Source: [Flexibacter] sp. ATCC 35208 (lineage in GTDB: Bacteria > Bacteroidota > Bacteroidia > Chitinophagales > Chitinophagaceae). From it: 64,000 nt of DNA. The position numbers were made by a program, and so were the translations under genes. The notes below the pieces were generated by a model. That model worked only from the letters and a program-made list of their open reading frames with translations, searched no databases and had not been told where the DNA came from. Location: contig NZ_MTKN01000025.1 of the NCBI RefSeq assembly GCF_001975825.1, positions 44,681-108,680 of the forward strand, read 5' to 3'. This document shows positions 9,864-19,316 of this stretch, piece by piece. How positions within the stretch are numbered: the first letter of the stretch is position 1; each line of letters opens with the position of its first letter.

Positions 9864-10913
9864 TTAAACACCTTCTCTTACAGAAAGTAACTGTTTTACC
9901 ATATCCTCCAGCTCTTTTACACGTTTTTCAAGGTCCGGCAAATTTCTAAAAATTGCCTGACTTTTCAGTGAACTTTTGTAGTCAAAAGCAGGAGAGCCCA
10001 TCAGCGCCGTATTTGACTCGGTGATGGATTTGGAAAGACCGCTCTGCGCATTGATCTTAGTGCCGTCTGCCAGCTGAATATGGCCTACCAGACCTACCTG
10101 GCCGCCGATCACGCAGTTCTTTCCGATTTTGGTACTGCCGGAGATGCCGGTCTGTGCCGCGATTACGGTATTCGTATCTATATCTACGTTGTGCGCGATC
10201 TGGATCAGGTTATCCAGTTTTACACCCTGGCGGATGATGGTGGAGCCCATTGTCGCTCTGTCGATAGTCGTATTTGCACCGATTTCCACATCGTCGTGGA
10301 TCACTACGTTGCCGATCTGAGGAACTTTCTTGTATTTACCATCAGGCTGGGGGGCAAAGCCGAAGCCGTCGCCACCGATTACGCAGTTCGCATGCAGGAT
10401 CACCCGTTTGCCTACCACGCAGTTCTCGTAAACTTTCACACCTGGGAATACCACTGTGTCGTCGCTCACAACTACATTATCACCCAGATATACACCCGGA
10501 TAGATCTTCACATTATTGCCCAGTACGACATTTTCACCCAGGTAGGCAAATGCGCCAATGAATACATTGGTGCCTGTTTTTACAGAAGCAGGTACAAAAG
10601 ATGGTTGTTGAATACCAGTTTTGTTGCCTACCAGCTGTTTGTATTGCTCCAGTAGTTGGGCGAATGCGCTGTAAGCATCTTTTACCCTGATCAGGGTAGA
10701 CTTTACAGGACGCTCTGTCACCAGACTTTCGTTCACAATGAGTATGGAAGCATTGGTCGTGTAGATGAATTCTTCGTATTTGGGATTGGCAATGAAACTG
10801 AGCATCCCTTCACCAGCCTCTTCGATTTTGGCGATGTTATTCACTTTTACGTCCGGGTTGCCTTCCAGCTTACCATCCAACATGGTAGCCAATTGTAATG
10901 CGCTAAACTGCAT
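9864..10913 (-). CDS. lpxD: UDP-3-O-(3-hydroxyacyl)glucosamine N-acyltransferase LpxD
   Basis: Third enzyme of lipid A synthesis, adding the N-linked acyl chain. 349 aa with the N-terminal uridine-binding domain (residues 1-100), a long left-handed beta helix of hexapeptide repeats (100-300, e.g. CVIGGDGFGFAP with the LpxD-specific GFGFA), and a C-terminal helix (LPDLEKRVKELEDMVKQL) of coiled-coil character. It is the first gene of the lpx run, 81 nt before lpxC-fabZ. Confidence 0.96.
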   Translation of the reverse strand: MQFSALQLATMLDGKLEGNPDVKVNNIAKIEEAGEGMLSFIANPKYEEFIYTTNASILIVNESLVTERPVKSTLIRVKDAYSAFAQLLEQYKQLVGNKTGIQQPSFVPASVKTGTNVFIGAFAYLGENVVLGNNVKIYPGVYLGDNVVVSDDTVVFPGVKVYENCVVGKRVILHANCVIGGDGFGFAPQPDGKYKKVPQIGNVVIHDDVEIGANTTIDRATMGSTIIRQGVKLDNLIQIAHNVDIDTNTVIAAQTGISGSTKIGKNCVIGGQVGLVGHIQLADGTKINAQSGLSKSITESNTALMGSPAFDYKSSLKSQAIFRNLPDLEKRVKELEDMVKQLLSVREGV

Positions 10914-11019
10914 AGTTAATAATTAATATAGTTATCCAGGCGGTACCAGTTTTATGATTTAATTGACAGCCATCTAGTTATACATTATCTACAATCTATC
11001 ATTCATAATCCTGTGTTGC

Positions 11020-12246
11020 TTAGATTTTTGGATGACAAATGTAGAATTTTTTTACGGGTATAGCCAGTGTATGACTAACCAGTGCATTATCGATTGACGA
11101 AATATCCTTGACGGTCCCGTCTTTAAAAAGGATGTTAATCCTTTCATTATTAATGTTGTACGCGCTCAGACTAGCTGTTCCTGTGAAGACAAAGTAATCA
11201 AGATCATGGCCAGAAATGCCATATCTTTCTTGTACCTGTGTTTTCAATAAAGTTATGGCCGAGGTATCAAAAGCCTCATTACTGAGCAGGCATTTAAACA
11301 AATTCCTGTTTGTCAACCATTTACATAACAAGGAAAGGACTGGATCCGTATGGGTGGTCCATACCTTTATCGCGCTTAAAATATCGTAATCATCCAGCAG
11401 ACAAAACTGTTGCAGACAAGCTGGTTCCTGTTCGAAGTTGGCAGCTGTAATAGTATGGTACAGGAAATATTCCAATGCCGGCGAGGCAAACAGGGATACT
11501 CCCCTCAGTGCCAGTTCTTTAGCCCGTTTCAGTATTTTGACCAGCATATTTTCTGCACTTAATACTGTCTTGTGCAGGTATACCTGCCAGTACATCAATC
11601 GCCGGGCCACAATAAACTTTTCTATTGAATAAATTCCCTTCTCCTCCACCATCAGCTCATTCCGTTGCACAGTGAGCATTTTTATAATACGGTCATAACC
11701 AATTACTCCTTCAGAAACTCCCGTATAAAAGCTGTCACGATTCAGGTAATCCATCCTGTCTACATCCAGCTGGCTCGACACCAGCTGATGAAGAAACGTT
11801 TTATGATAACGCCCGTTGAAGATTTCTATTGTCAGGCTCAGGGCTCCTTTCAGCTCCTTATTCAACTCCTCCATCAGCCACTGGCTGATCTTTTCGTGGG
11901 ATACCCCTTCGATAATTCCATTTTCCAGGGCATGAGAATAAGGTCCATGACCTATATCATGCAGCAAAATAGCCATCTTAGCGGCTATCTCCTCTTCGTC
12001 CGTAATTTCTACCCCTTTCCCTTTCAACTCTGCCAGTGCGCAGCTCATCAGGTGATAAGCGCCCATGCTGTGATGAAAACGGGTATGCATCGCTCCCGGA
12101 TAAACCAGATGTGCCAGGGCCATCTGATGAATACGGCGCAGGCGTTGATAGTAAGGATGGGAAATTAAGGCAAATATCAGCGGATGATCTATCGTGATGA
12201 AGCCATACACCGGATCATTTACAATTTTTCTCTTGCGTTCTGCCAT
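11020..12246 (-). CDS. HD domain phosphohydrolase (dNTPase/SAMHD1-like)
   Basis: About 408 aa. The HD metal-binding pattern is clear: TRFHHSMGAYHL, then LLHDIGHGPYSHALE near residues 100-115, and a later Asp in SSQLDVDRMDYLNRD. This is the dGTPase/SAMHD1-like branch seen next to lpxD in many Bacteroidota. I place the start at the ATG at 12246 (MAERKRKIVNDPVYGF), where family similarity begins; an upstream ATG at 12273 would add nine residues. The native substrate is not known from sequence. Confidence 0.88.
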   Translation of the reverse strand: MAERKRKIVNDPVYGFITIDHPLIFALISHPYYQRLRRIHQMALAHLVYPGAMHTRFHHSMGAYHLMSCALAELKGKGVEITDEEEIAAKMAILLHDIGHGPYSHALENGIIEGVSHEKISQWLMEELNKELKGALSLTIEIFNGRYHKTFLHQLVSSQLDVDRMDYLNRDSFYTGVSEGVIGYDRIIKMLTVQRNELMVEEKGIYSIEKFIVARRLMYWQVYLHKTVLSAENMLVKILKRAKELALRGVSLFASPALEYFLYHTITAANFEQEPACLQQFCLLDDYDILSAIKVWTTHTDPVLSLLCKWLTNRNLFKCLLSNEAFDTSAITLLKTQVQERYGISGHDLDYFVFTGTASLSAYNINNERINILFKDGTVKDISSIDNALVSHTLAIPVKKFYICHPKI

Positions 12247-12539
12247 TTTACCGTTACCCTTTAGCTTGGGCAAAGCTACGTTAAGGAATTATTATCTTTA
12301 ACTTTTTCTAATGTATAAGACGCCACCCGTACCTCCTTCCCCTATATCTGCCTCGATTTTCCTATTTTTATTGCAAAAATTGATAATATTTGGACAACTT
12401 ACAGCAAATCAACTGTTATTTAACAATTTATTGTGCCAACATCGCATATAGGGAATATTTTTTGCCAGTAGAGAATGGTACCTTGGCCAAATAGTTGCTG
12501 CATGAAACTAATTTTATCTTACTCCTAACCAATACTTGC

Positions 12540-14093
12540 ATGAGTCAAATAAATATACTCTGGGTAGATGACGAAATAGAATCACTGAAATCGCAAATTA
12601 TGTTCCTTGAAAACAAGGGATACAAGGTGTCTGCCCTGACCAATGGCTATGACGCCCTGGAATTTCTGAAGGAACAGGTGGTAGATGTTGTGCTGCTGGA
12701 TGAGTCTATGCCGGGTATAACTGGACTCGAAACCCTGGCCAAGATCAAGGAGATCGATCAGCAGATCCCTGTGGTCATGATCACCAAAAATGAGGCGGAA
12801 AATGTGATGGACGAAGCCATTGGCTCCCAGATCACCGACTACCTTATTAAACCCGTGAACCCGAACCAGGTACTCCTTTCTCTGAAGAAAATCATTGATA
12901 ATAAAAGGCTTGTGGCCGAAAAGACGACCATCGGTTACCAACAGGACTTCCGTTCCCTCTTCATGGCCCTGAACTCAGGTCCGGACTTCAATGAGTGGAT
13001 GGATATTTATAAGAAGCTGGTTTACTGGGAAATGGAAATGGCCAAAACCAACAATCCAGAGATGATGGAGGTATTAAACTCCCAAAAGGCGGAGGCCAAT
13101 ACGGAGTTTGCCAAATTCATCTCCCGCAACTATGCCAGCTGGGTGGCTCCGAAAGCGAAGGAAGCTCCTGTGATGTCGCACTCCGTATTTAAAGAAAAGG
13201 TGGTGCCACAGCTGGACAATGACGTGCCGAACTTCTTCATTATCATAGACAATCTGCGTCTGGACCAGTGGAAGGCGATCCTGCCTATCTTCCTGGAGTC
13301 CTTCAGGCTGGTCACCGAAGATACTTTTTACAGTATACTCCCTACTTCTACTCAATATAGCCGCAATGCGATCTTTGCTGGTCTGTTGCCAATAGATATA
13401 GAAAGCCGTTTTCCACAAGAATGGAAAAATGACGATGAAGATGGAGGGAAGAACCTGCATGAAGAAGAATTCTTCGCAGATCAGCTCAAACGCCTGAAAT
13501 TAGATGCCCGTTTTTCCTACACCAAGGTGACCACTCACAATGATGGTCAGCACCTTGTGAACAGCATACATAACCTGCTGGCCTATCCGCTGAACGTAAT
13601 TGTGTACAACTTTGTGGATATGCTGAGCCATGCACGTACAGAAATGGAGGTGCTGAAAGAACTGGCAGGGGATGAAACTTCTTACCGTTCTATCACCGCC
13701 AGCTGGTTTGAACACTCACCTTTGCACCAGGCGCTGCGCAAAGTGGCAGACAGAAAGATTAACCTGATCATTGCGACTGACCATGGTAATGTCAGGGTGA
13801 AGACACCGGTAAAAGTGATAGGAGATAAGCAAACCACTACCAACCTGCGTTATAAACATGGTCGTAACCTGAACTATGACGCCAAGGAAGTACTGGCCTT
13901 CAGGGATCCCCGCGAAGCAGGTCTGCCCAAACCCAATGTAAACTCCTCTTATATCTTTGCAAAAGAAGATGGCTACCTCTGCTATCCGAATAATTACAAC
14001 TACTTTGTCAACTTCTACCGCAATACCTTCCAGCATGGAGGTATTTCGCTGGAAGAGGTGATCGTACCTGTCGCAAGGTTGGTGAGTAAATAA
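12540..14093 (+). CDS. porX: PorX-type response regulator with PglZ domain
   Basis: Response regulator of the PorX/PorY system that controls type IX secretion genes in Bacteroidota. 517 aa from the ATG at 12540 (MSQINILWVDDE), the family's normal length and start; the ATG at 12495 is upstream of homology. The REC domain spans residues 1-120 with the phospho-acceptor in VVLLDESMPG. A helical middle follows, then a PglZ domain of the alkaline phosphatase superfamily (about 205-515) with metal-binding pieces FFIIIDNLRLDQW, IIATDHGNV and KHGRNL. PorX is reported to act as a phosphodiesterase on oligonucleotides. The kinase PorY is not in this window. Confidence 0.93.
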   Translation: MSQINILWVDDEIESLKSQIMFLENKGYKVSALTNGYDALEFLKEQVVDVVLLDESMPGITGLETLAKIKEIDQQIPVVMITKNEAENVMDEAIGSQITDYLIKPVNPNQVLLSLKKIIDNKRLVAEKTTIGYQQDFRSLFMALNSGPDFNEWMDIYKKLVYWEMEMAKTNNPEMMEVLNSQKAEANTEFAKFISRNYASWVAPKAKEAPVMSHSVFKEKVVPQLDNDVPNFFIIIDNLRLDQWKAILPIFLESFRLVTEDTFYSILPTSTQYSRNAIFAGLLPIDIESRFPQEWKNDDEDGGKNLHEEEFFADQLKRLKLDARFSYTKVTTHNDGQHLVNSIHNLLAYPLNVIVYNFVDMLSHARTEMEVLKELAGDETSYRSITASWFEHSPLHQALRKVADRKINLIIATDHGNVRVKTPVKVIGDKQTTTNLRYKHGRNLNYDAKEVLAFRDPREAGLPKPNVNSSYIFAKEDGYLCYPNNYNYFVNFYRNTFQHGGISLEEVIVPVARLVSK

Positions 14094-14108
14094 TCTTACT
14101 TTTGTGTC

Positions 14109-14441
14109 ATGAACTTCAAAGTGACACCCAATAACCTGACCCGCCTTGAAAAAATCTTTGGAGAGGCTAAGTATGAGTTGCGTTTTGAAAAAGGAACGTT
14201 TAATTCAGGCTATTGTGTACTCGAACATAAAAAGGTCGTGGTAGTTAATAAATTCCTGAACCTGGAAGGACGTATCAATACGCTCCTGGATATCCTGGGC
14301 TCGATGGAACTGGATGAAAGTGTGCTGACTCCTGAATCCCTGAAGCTATACAAGCAGATCGTGGAAAACAGGAATACCGCTGCTGATGCGGCCGACGAAG
14401 AATCCACTCCTCCTTCACCAGAAACACCTTCAGAGAATTGA
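14109..14441 (+). CDS. small conserved-looking protein of unknown function downstream of porX
   Basis: 110 aa, cytoplasmic, not recognised. The N-terminal 75 residues look like a folded alpha/beta unit (MNFKVTPNNLTRLEKIFGE...VVVVNKFLNLEGRINTLLDIL); the C-terminus is an acidic, Pro/Ser/Glu-rich tail. It lies 15 nt after porX and overlaps the next gene by 4 nt, so it is almost certainly translated from the porX transcript. Confidence 0.75.
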   Translation: MNFKVTPNNLTRLEKIFGEAKYELRFEKGTFNSGYCVLEHKKVVVVNKFLNLEGRINTLLDILGSMELDESVLTPESLKLYKQIVENRNTAADAADEESTPPSPETPSEN

Positions 14442-15202
14442 AAGTAACTTTTTTAGGAACAGGCACCTCTCAGGGCGTACCCGTTATAGCTTGTGGCTGT
14501 AGGGTATGTACTTCTACCGATAAGCATGATAAGCGTCTGCGCAGCAGTATCCTCATTTCTGATACACCTGCAGGCAATATCGTTATCGATACAACACCAG
14601 ACTTCCGCTACCAGATGCTGAGAGCAGAAGTGAAACACCTGGAAGCGGTATTAGTGACTCACTCACATAAAGATCATATAGCAGGGATGGACGACATCCG
14701 GGCTTTCAATTATTTTCAGCAGCGCGCGATCGATATCTATGCGACACCGTTCACACAGGAAAGCATCATGCGTGAATTTGCCTATGCTTTTGCAGAGCAT
14801 AAATATCCGGGCATTCCGGAGCTGAATCTCCTTACCATTGGTAATGACCCGTTTGTTGTAAATGGCATGCTGTTTACGCCGATCAATGTCATGCATCATA
14901 AGATGCCGGTATTGGGCTTCCGTTTTGGTGACTTCACGTATATTACAGATGCGAATTTTATCGCACCTGAAGAAAAAGAAAAAATCGTGGGCTCCCGCAT
15001 ACTGGTAGTAAATGCCCTGCGCAGGGAGAAACACATATCTCACTTCACCCTGGATGAGGCGATTGCCCTGGCACAGGAGCTGGCTATTCCACAGGTATAC
15101 TTCACGCATATCAGTCACCAGATGGGACTACATGCCGAAGTCTCGCAGGAGCTGCCTGCCGGTATGGCACTGGCCTATGATGGGCTTGAAGTGACATTGT
15201 AA
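14438..15202 (+). CDS. MBL-fold metallohydrolase (PhnP/RNase Z-like)
   Basis: 254 aa metallo-beta-lactamase fold protein. The opening MKVTFLGTGTSQGVP and the motif THSHKDHIAGMDDIR place it with the PhnP/RNase Z-like phosphodiesterases. Further ligands are in VMHHKMP, YITDANF and YFTHISHQMG. Two Cys (CGCRVC) near residues 19-23 may form the structural zinc site of this subfamily. The start codon is TTG at 14438, overlapping the previous stop (TTGA), which suggests translational coupling. Natural substrate unknown. Confidence 0.85.
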   Translation: MKVTFLGTGTSQGVPVIACGCRVCTSTDKHDKRLRSSILISDTPAGNIVIDTTPDFRYQMLRAEVKHLEAVLVTHSHKDHIAGMDDIRAFNYFQQRAIDIYATPFTQESIMREFAYAFAEHKYPGIPELNLLTIGNDPFVVNGMLFTPINVMHHKMPVLGFRFGDFTYITDANFIAPEEKEKIVGSRILVVNALRREKHISHFTLDEAIALAQELAIPQVYFTHISHQMGLHAEVSQELPAGMALAYDGLEVTL

Positions 15203-15230
15203 TTTCATCCATCCATTTATTTGTTAACCT

Positions 15231-15872
15231 ATGAAACCATTCTGGCACTTCACCGCGCTTGAAAGAAGAGGCATCATCGCATTGCTGCTTCTCACTGCTA
15301 TCAGCATATATACACCGGCGATAGTCGCGCACTATTTTCCACTGCAAACCAGCAGGGATACATTACTTCAACAAGATATTGCGGCTTTTCAATCCTCTCT
15401 GAAAAAAGCCCCGCCTCCACCTAAAAAGCATATTACCTTTTCCCGTCCCCGGCAATCAGTAATCAACATCGACATCAACAAGGCTGATTCCGCAGCCTGG
15501 GAGTCATTGAAAGGAATAGGACCTGTGCTGGCTGCACGAATTATCCGCTTTAGAGAGAAACTCGGCGGTTTTTATGCCATTTCCCAGATCAGGGAAACTT
15601 ACGGCCTGCCGGACAGCACATTTAAAAAAATTCAACCTTACCTGCGATTGAATGCAGTTTCACTAAAAAAACTGGACCTCAACACCGCAGATGAGCAAAC
15701 TTTGGCCCAACATCCTTACATAAGGTATAAACTGGCGCGGTTAATTGTCCTGTATCGCAGCAACAACGGGCTTTTTCAGCAACCATCTGACCTTCTTGGC
15801 ATACCATTGGTGGATGATAGTATTTATCGTAAAATTGAACATTACATCAAAACAGAAAAACCCCCAATATGA
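15231..15872 (+). CDS. membrane-anchored helix-hairpin-helix (ComEA-like) protein
   Basis: 213 aa. One N-terminal membrane helix (IIALLLLTAISIYTPAIVA, residues 13-31), a Pro/Lys linker, then two helix-hairpin-helix units: INIDINKADSAAWESLKGIG near 80 and a second, more divergent unit from LDLNTADEQTLAQHPYI near 145. The fold binds DNA non-specifically, as in ComEA of DNA uptake. The anchoring suggests a periplasmic or envelope role, but competence genes are absent here. It overlaps the next gene by 4 nt (ATGA). Confidence 0.85.
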   Translation: MKPFWHFTALERRGIIALLLLTAISIYTPAIVAHYFPLQTSRDTLLQQDIAAFQSSLKKAPPPPKKHITFSRPRQSVINIDINKADSAAWESLKGIGPVLAARIIRFREKLGGFYAISQIRETYGLPDSTFKKIQPYLRLNAVSLKKLDLNTADEQTLAQHPYIRYKLARLIVLYRSNNGLFQQPSDLLGIPLVDDSIYRKIEHYIKTEKPPI

Positions 15873-17008
15873 ACTTCGAACCTACAGAAATGCAGCAGCA
15901 GATCACCCAGGTGATCAGGGATTTCGGTAAATCGCACATTCAACCAAACGTTATGGAATGGGATGAAACCCAAACCTTTCCGGCACCACTCTTTAAACAA
16001 CTCGGCGAATTAGGCTTAATGGGGGTGTTAGTTCCACAGGAATATGGCGGCAGTGGCCTCAGTTATCTTGAATACGTTACTGTCGTCAGCGAAATCAGTC
16101 GCTTCTGTGGCGCTATAGGCCTTAGTATAGCAGCGCACAACTCTCTTTGCACCGGTCATATCTTACAATTCGGATCTGAAGAACAAAAGAAACGTTACCT
16201 CCCTAAACTCGCCAGTGGCGAATGGCTCGGTGCCTGGGGCCTCACAGAACCGAATACCGGCTCCGATGCCATGAACATGAAGTGTGTGGCAAAGAAAGAC
16301 GGTGACGAATGGGTGCTGAATGGCACCAAATGCTGGATCACCCATGGTAAAAGTGGGGACGTGGCAGTGGTAATAGCCCGTACCGGAGATGTAAGAGATA
16401 GTCATGGTATGACCGCCTTTGTAGTAGAACGTGGTACACCCGGTTTCAGCGGTGGTAAAAAGGAAAACAAACTGGGTATGCGTGCCTCGGAAACCGCCGA
16501 AATGATCTTTGATAATTGCCGGATACCTGTTGCCAATATGTTGGGTAATGAAGGCGAAGGCTTCATCCAGTCGATGAAAGTACTGGATGGGGGTCGTATC
16601 TCTATTGCCGCACTTTCGTTAGGCATTGCCAAAGGCGCTTACGAAGCGGCCCTGAAATATGCACAGGAACGGCATCAGTTCGATAAACCTATTGCAACCT
16701 TCCAGGGTATCTCTTTTAAACTGGCTGATATGGCCACAGAGATTATGGCTGCTGAGCTACTGACTATGCAGGCTGCCTCGGGTAAGAGCAAAGGACAAAA
16801 GGTGACTCAGCAGGCGGCAATGGCCAAATATTATGCTTCGGAAGTGGCAGTAAAAACTGCGAACGAAGCCGTACAGGTATTTGGTGGCTATGGATACACG
16901 AAGGATTTTCCTGTAGAGAAGTTTTATAGAGATGCGAAATTATGTACTATAGGAGAGGGGACTTCCGAGATTCAGAAGCTCGTCATTGCCCGTGAGGCCC
17001 TGAAGTAA
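15869..17008 (+). CDS. acyl-CoA dehydrogenase
   Basis: FAD enzyme of beta-oxidation or branched-chain amino-acid breakdown. 379 aa, the standard length. The N-terminal helical domain is followed by the FAD-binding motifs (AWGLTEPNTGSDA, WVLNGTKCWITHG) and the C-terminal domain with FGGYGYTKDFPVE. The catalytic Glu lies in CTIGEGTSEIQ, the position used by short/medium-chain and butyryl-CoA type enzymes. It ends a four-gene run behind porX and is closed by a terminator. Confidence 0.93.
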   Translation: MNFEPTEMQQQITQVIRDFGKSHIQPNVMEWDETQTFPAPLFKQLGELGLMGVLVPQEYGGSGLSYLEYVTVVSEISRFCGAIGLSIAAHNSLCTGHILQFGSEEQKKRYLPKLASGEWLGAWGLTEPNTGSDAMNMKCVAKKDGDEWVLNGTKCWITHGKSGDVAVVIARTGDVRDSHGMTAFVVERGTPGFSGGKKENKLGMRASETAEMIFDNCRIPVANMLGNEGEGFIQSMKVLDGGRISIAALSLGIAKGAYEAALKYAQERHQFDKPIATFQGISFKLADMATEIMAAELLTMQAASGKSKGQKVTQQAAMAKYYASEVAVKTANEAVQVFGGYGYTKDFPVEKFYRDAKLCTIGEGTSEIQKLVIAREALK

Positions 17009-17033
17009 TTGAACTATCTAAAAACATACTAAT

Positions 17034-17072
17034 AGACTGATCCGCTCCCGGAGTGCGATCAGTCTTTTTTTT
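17034..17072 (+). terminator. terminator after the acyl-CoA dehydrogenase gene
   Basis: 9-bp outer stem AGACTGATC (17034-17042) with GATCAGTCT (17057-17065), a GC-rich inner part, then eight Ts. Confidence 0.9.
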
Positions 17073-17114
17073 ATAACCTATTTACTATCTTTCATCTATA
17101 TAAACTACTATGTC

Positions 17115-18740
17115 ATGACCTTTGAAGAACACTTACATCAAATGTTCCCGACAGCAGACGCCATCCCGGCGCAATTCCTGCTACCGGAGGAGATTCACCA
17201 GCGTGAATATCTTTCCGGCGGTGAAATGAAACCCTGGAACGGTGATGTCCACACCGTTCTTTCCCCTGTAGCTGTCCAGACTCCAGAAGGCCTCAAAAGA
17301 AAAGTAATTGGCTCTTACCCGCTGTGCACACAAACAGAAGCCCTTGCAGCGCTCGATGCAGCTGTACTCGCGTACAATGATGGTCGTGGTGAATGGCCTA
17401 CCATGCCGGTAGCTGAGAGGATTGCCTGCATGGATAAGTTCACCGGCAAGATGATTGCAAAGAAAGACGAGATTGTAAAACTGATCATGTGGGAAATCGG
17501 GAAATCGTATGCAGATTCCATAAAGGAATTTGATCGTACCATTGAGTACATCAACGCTACGATCGATGCACTGAAAGATCTTGATCGCAATTCCAGCCGT
17601 TTCGAAATTGAACAAGGTATTATCGGACAAATACGCCGCTCACCATTAGGTGTTGTGTTATGTATGGGACCATTCAACTACCCGCTGAATGAAACCTTTA
17701 CCACCCTGATTCCAGCCCTCATCATGGGCAACACGCTGCTGTTCAAACCTCCAAAGCACGGTACGTTATTGCACTATCCTCTGCTGGAAGCTTTTGCAAG
17801 CTGTTTTCCAAAAGGTGTGGTGAATACCATTTATGGTCGTGGAAATGTGATCATAGCCCCGCTCATGGAGTCTGGCAAGATCAATGTACTCACCCTGATC
17901 GGTAGCAGTAAAGTAGCCAACCAGCTAAAGAAGATGCACCCGAAGGTAAACCGCCTGCGTGCTATTCTGGGGCTGGATGCAAAGAATGCCGCAATTATCA
18001 CAGAAAAGGCTGATTTAGACCTCGCAGTAAAAGAATGTGTATTGGGTTCACTTTCATTCAATGGGCAGCGCTGTACGGCTATAAAGATCATTTATGTTCA
18101 TAAAGATGTAGCGGATGCATTCATTGAAAAGTTTAGTGCTGCTGTAGGCAAACTGAAAATCGGTATGCCATGGGAGAAGGATGTATTCCTTACACCACTG
18201 CCAGAGCCACAGAAACCGGCTTATCTGCAGGAGTGTATTGAAGATGCTATCGCTAATGGTGCGAAGGTGATGAACGAAAATGGCGGTACTACATTCGAAT
18301 CATTTGTATACCCGGCGGTATTATACCCTGTGAATAATAAAATGAAGTTGTATAGAGAGGAGCAATTTGGCCCTGTCATTCCAATTTTGCCATTTGACAA
18401 TATAGAAACACCGATCGATTATCTGATTGAATCCTCTCACGGACAGCAGGTGAGTCTTTTCAGCAATGATGCAGACGAACTGGCTTCGTTGATTGATCCG
18501 CTGGTAAACCAGGTAAGCCGGGTGAATCTGAACTGTCAATGTCAGCGTGGTCCTGATATTTTTCCATTCACCGGCAGGAAGGATTCTGCTGAAGGAACAT
18601 TGAGTGTTCCGGATGCTTTACGTGCATTCTCTATTCGTACAATGGTGGCTACTAAACTGACGGAAGAGAACAAAAATCTCCTGAATGAGATCGTAAGTGA
18701 GCAGCATTCAAACTTTTTGTCAACAAAATATATCTTTTAA
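17115..18740 (+). CDS. gapN: GapN-like NADP-dependent glyceraldehyde-3-phosphate dehydrogenase (ALDH superfamily)
   Basis: 541 aa aldehyde dehydrogenase. The cofactor region (GPFNYPLNETFTTLIPALI, KPPKHG) and the catalytic cysteine loop (SFNGQRCTAIK) resemble non-phosphorylating GAPDH (GapN, ALDH11), which oxidises glyceraldehyde-3-phosphate directly to 3-phosphoglycerate while reducing NADP. It is longer than usual (475-500 aa). The usual ELGGK motif that supplies the general-base Glu reads GLDAK here, so the Glu appears absent. Function by name is therefore likely but not certain. It is monocistronic, between two terminators. Confidence 0.8.
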   Translation: MTFEEHLHQMFPTADAIPAQFLLPEEIHQREYLSGGEMKPWNGDVHTVLSPVAVQTPEGLKRKVIGSYPLCTQTEALAALDAAVLAYNDGRGEWPTMPVAERIACMDKFTGKMIAKKDEIVKLIMWEIGKSYADSIKEFDRTIEYINATIDALKDLDRNSSRFEIEQGIIGQIRRSPLGVVLCMGPFNYPLNETFTTLIPALIMGNTLLFKPPKHGTLLHYPLLEAFASCFPKGVVNTIYGRGNVIIAPLMESGKINVLTLIGSSKVANQLKKMHPKVNRLRAILGLDAKNAAIITEKADLDLAVKECVLGSLSFNGQRCTAIKIIYVHKDVADAFIEKFSAAVGKLKIGMPWEKDVFLTPLPEPQKPAYLQECIEDAIANGAKVMNENGGTTFESFVYPAVLYPVNNKMKLYREEQFGPVIPILPFDNIETPIDYLIESSHGQQVSLFSNDADELASLIDPLVNQVSRVNLNCQCQRGPDIFPFTGRKDSAEGTLSVPDALRAFSIRTMVATKLTEENKNLLNEIVSEQHSNFLSTKYIF

Positions 18741-18985
18741 ACAAGATCCTATTAGTGTTGATTTTTGAGTTAGAATATTACTTTTAAGGTTTTTAGCCAT
18801 ATGTTAAAAGTTTAATGTATTGATGATGTCTAAACTTTTTGATAAAAAAGTGAGTATAAACTAAATAAGGTGCTGGATTTTTGAATTAAGAACGTTAAAT
18901 TTGGGTTAATTCATCACTCTTTACCAATTTATCAACCTCCTACAAAAAGAAAAGACAATCGAAACAACTTTTACGCAACCAAAAG

Positions 18986-19016
18986 AAAAAGGCATCCTCT
19001 CAGAGGATGCCTTTTT
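18986..19016. terminator. bidirectional terminator after gapN
   Basis: 14-bp perfect stem (18986-18999 with 19003-19016) with a 3-nt loop, A-run left and T-run right. It serves gapN from the left and the small minus-strand gene from the right. The 245 nt between the gapN stop and this hairpin is AT-rich with no gene. Confidence 0.88.
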
Positions 19017-19037
19017 TATTGTGCCAATGTCTTTTGC

Positions 19038-19241
19038 TTAGTGCTCCAGAAAATCGTTTTCTTTTTCTTCTTTGCCAGCTGCTTCGGCTTTCTTTTCGAT
19101 GTCGTTAAACCATTTCTCGACAGTACCTGCCAGGAATACGGGCACCTTTCCACCAACGTACTCTTTCAGTATCTCAAAGGTCTTGATAGCCTGTTCGTTG
19201 CTAAGGCCGGCTCTTTCTTTCAATTCTTTTAAGAGGTCCAT
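19038..19241 (-). CDS. small hypothetical protein
   Basis: 67 aa from the ATG at 19241 (MDLLKELKERAGLSNEQA). It is helical, acidic/basic and cytoplasmic, with a conserved-looking centre (KTFEILKEYVGGKVPVF) and a charged C-terminal helix. I do not recognise a family with confidence. A longer reading from 19301 runs through the clpX terminator and is unlikely. It lies downstream of clpX and probably uses its own promoter. Confidence 0.65.
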   Translation of the reverse strand: MDLLKELKERAGLSNEQAIKTFEILKEYVGGKVPVFLAGTVEKWFNDIEKKAEAAGKEEKENDFLEH

Positions 19242-19272
19242 ATTTATTATTTGAATTAAAGGTAATAAAAAA

Positions 19273-19293
19273 GGCGAACGATCATCGTCCGCC
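19273..19293 (-). terminator. terminator after clpX
   Basis: GGCGAACGAT and ATCGTCCGCC arms pair (one G-U) and are followed by a T-run on the minus strand. It lies 24 nt beyond the clpX stop. Confidence 0.75.
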
Positions 19294-19316
19294 CTTTTCA
19301 AAATATCATGTACACC

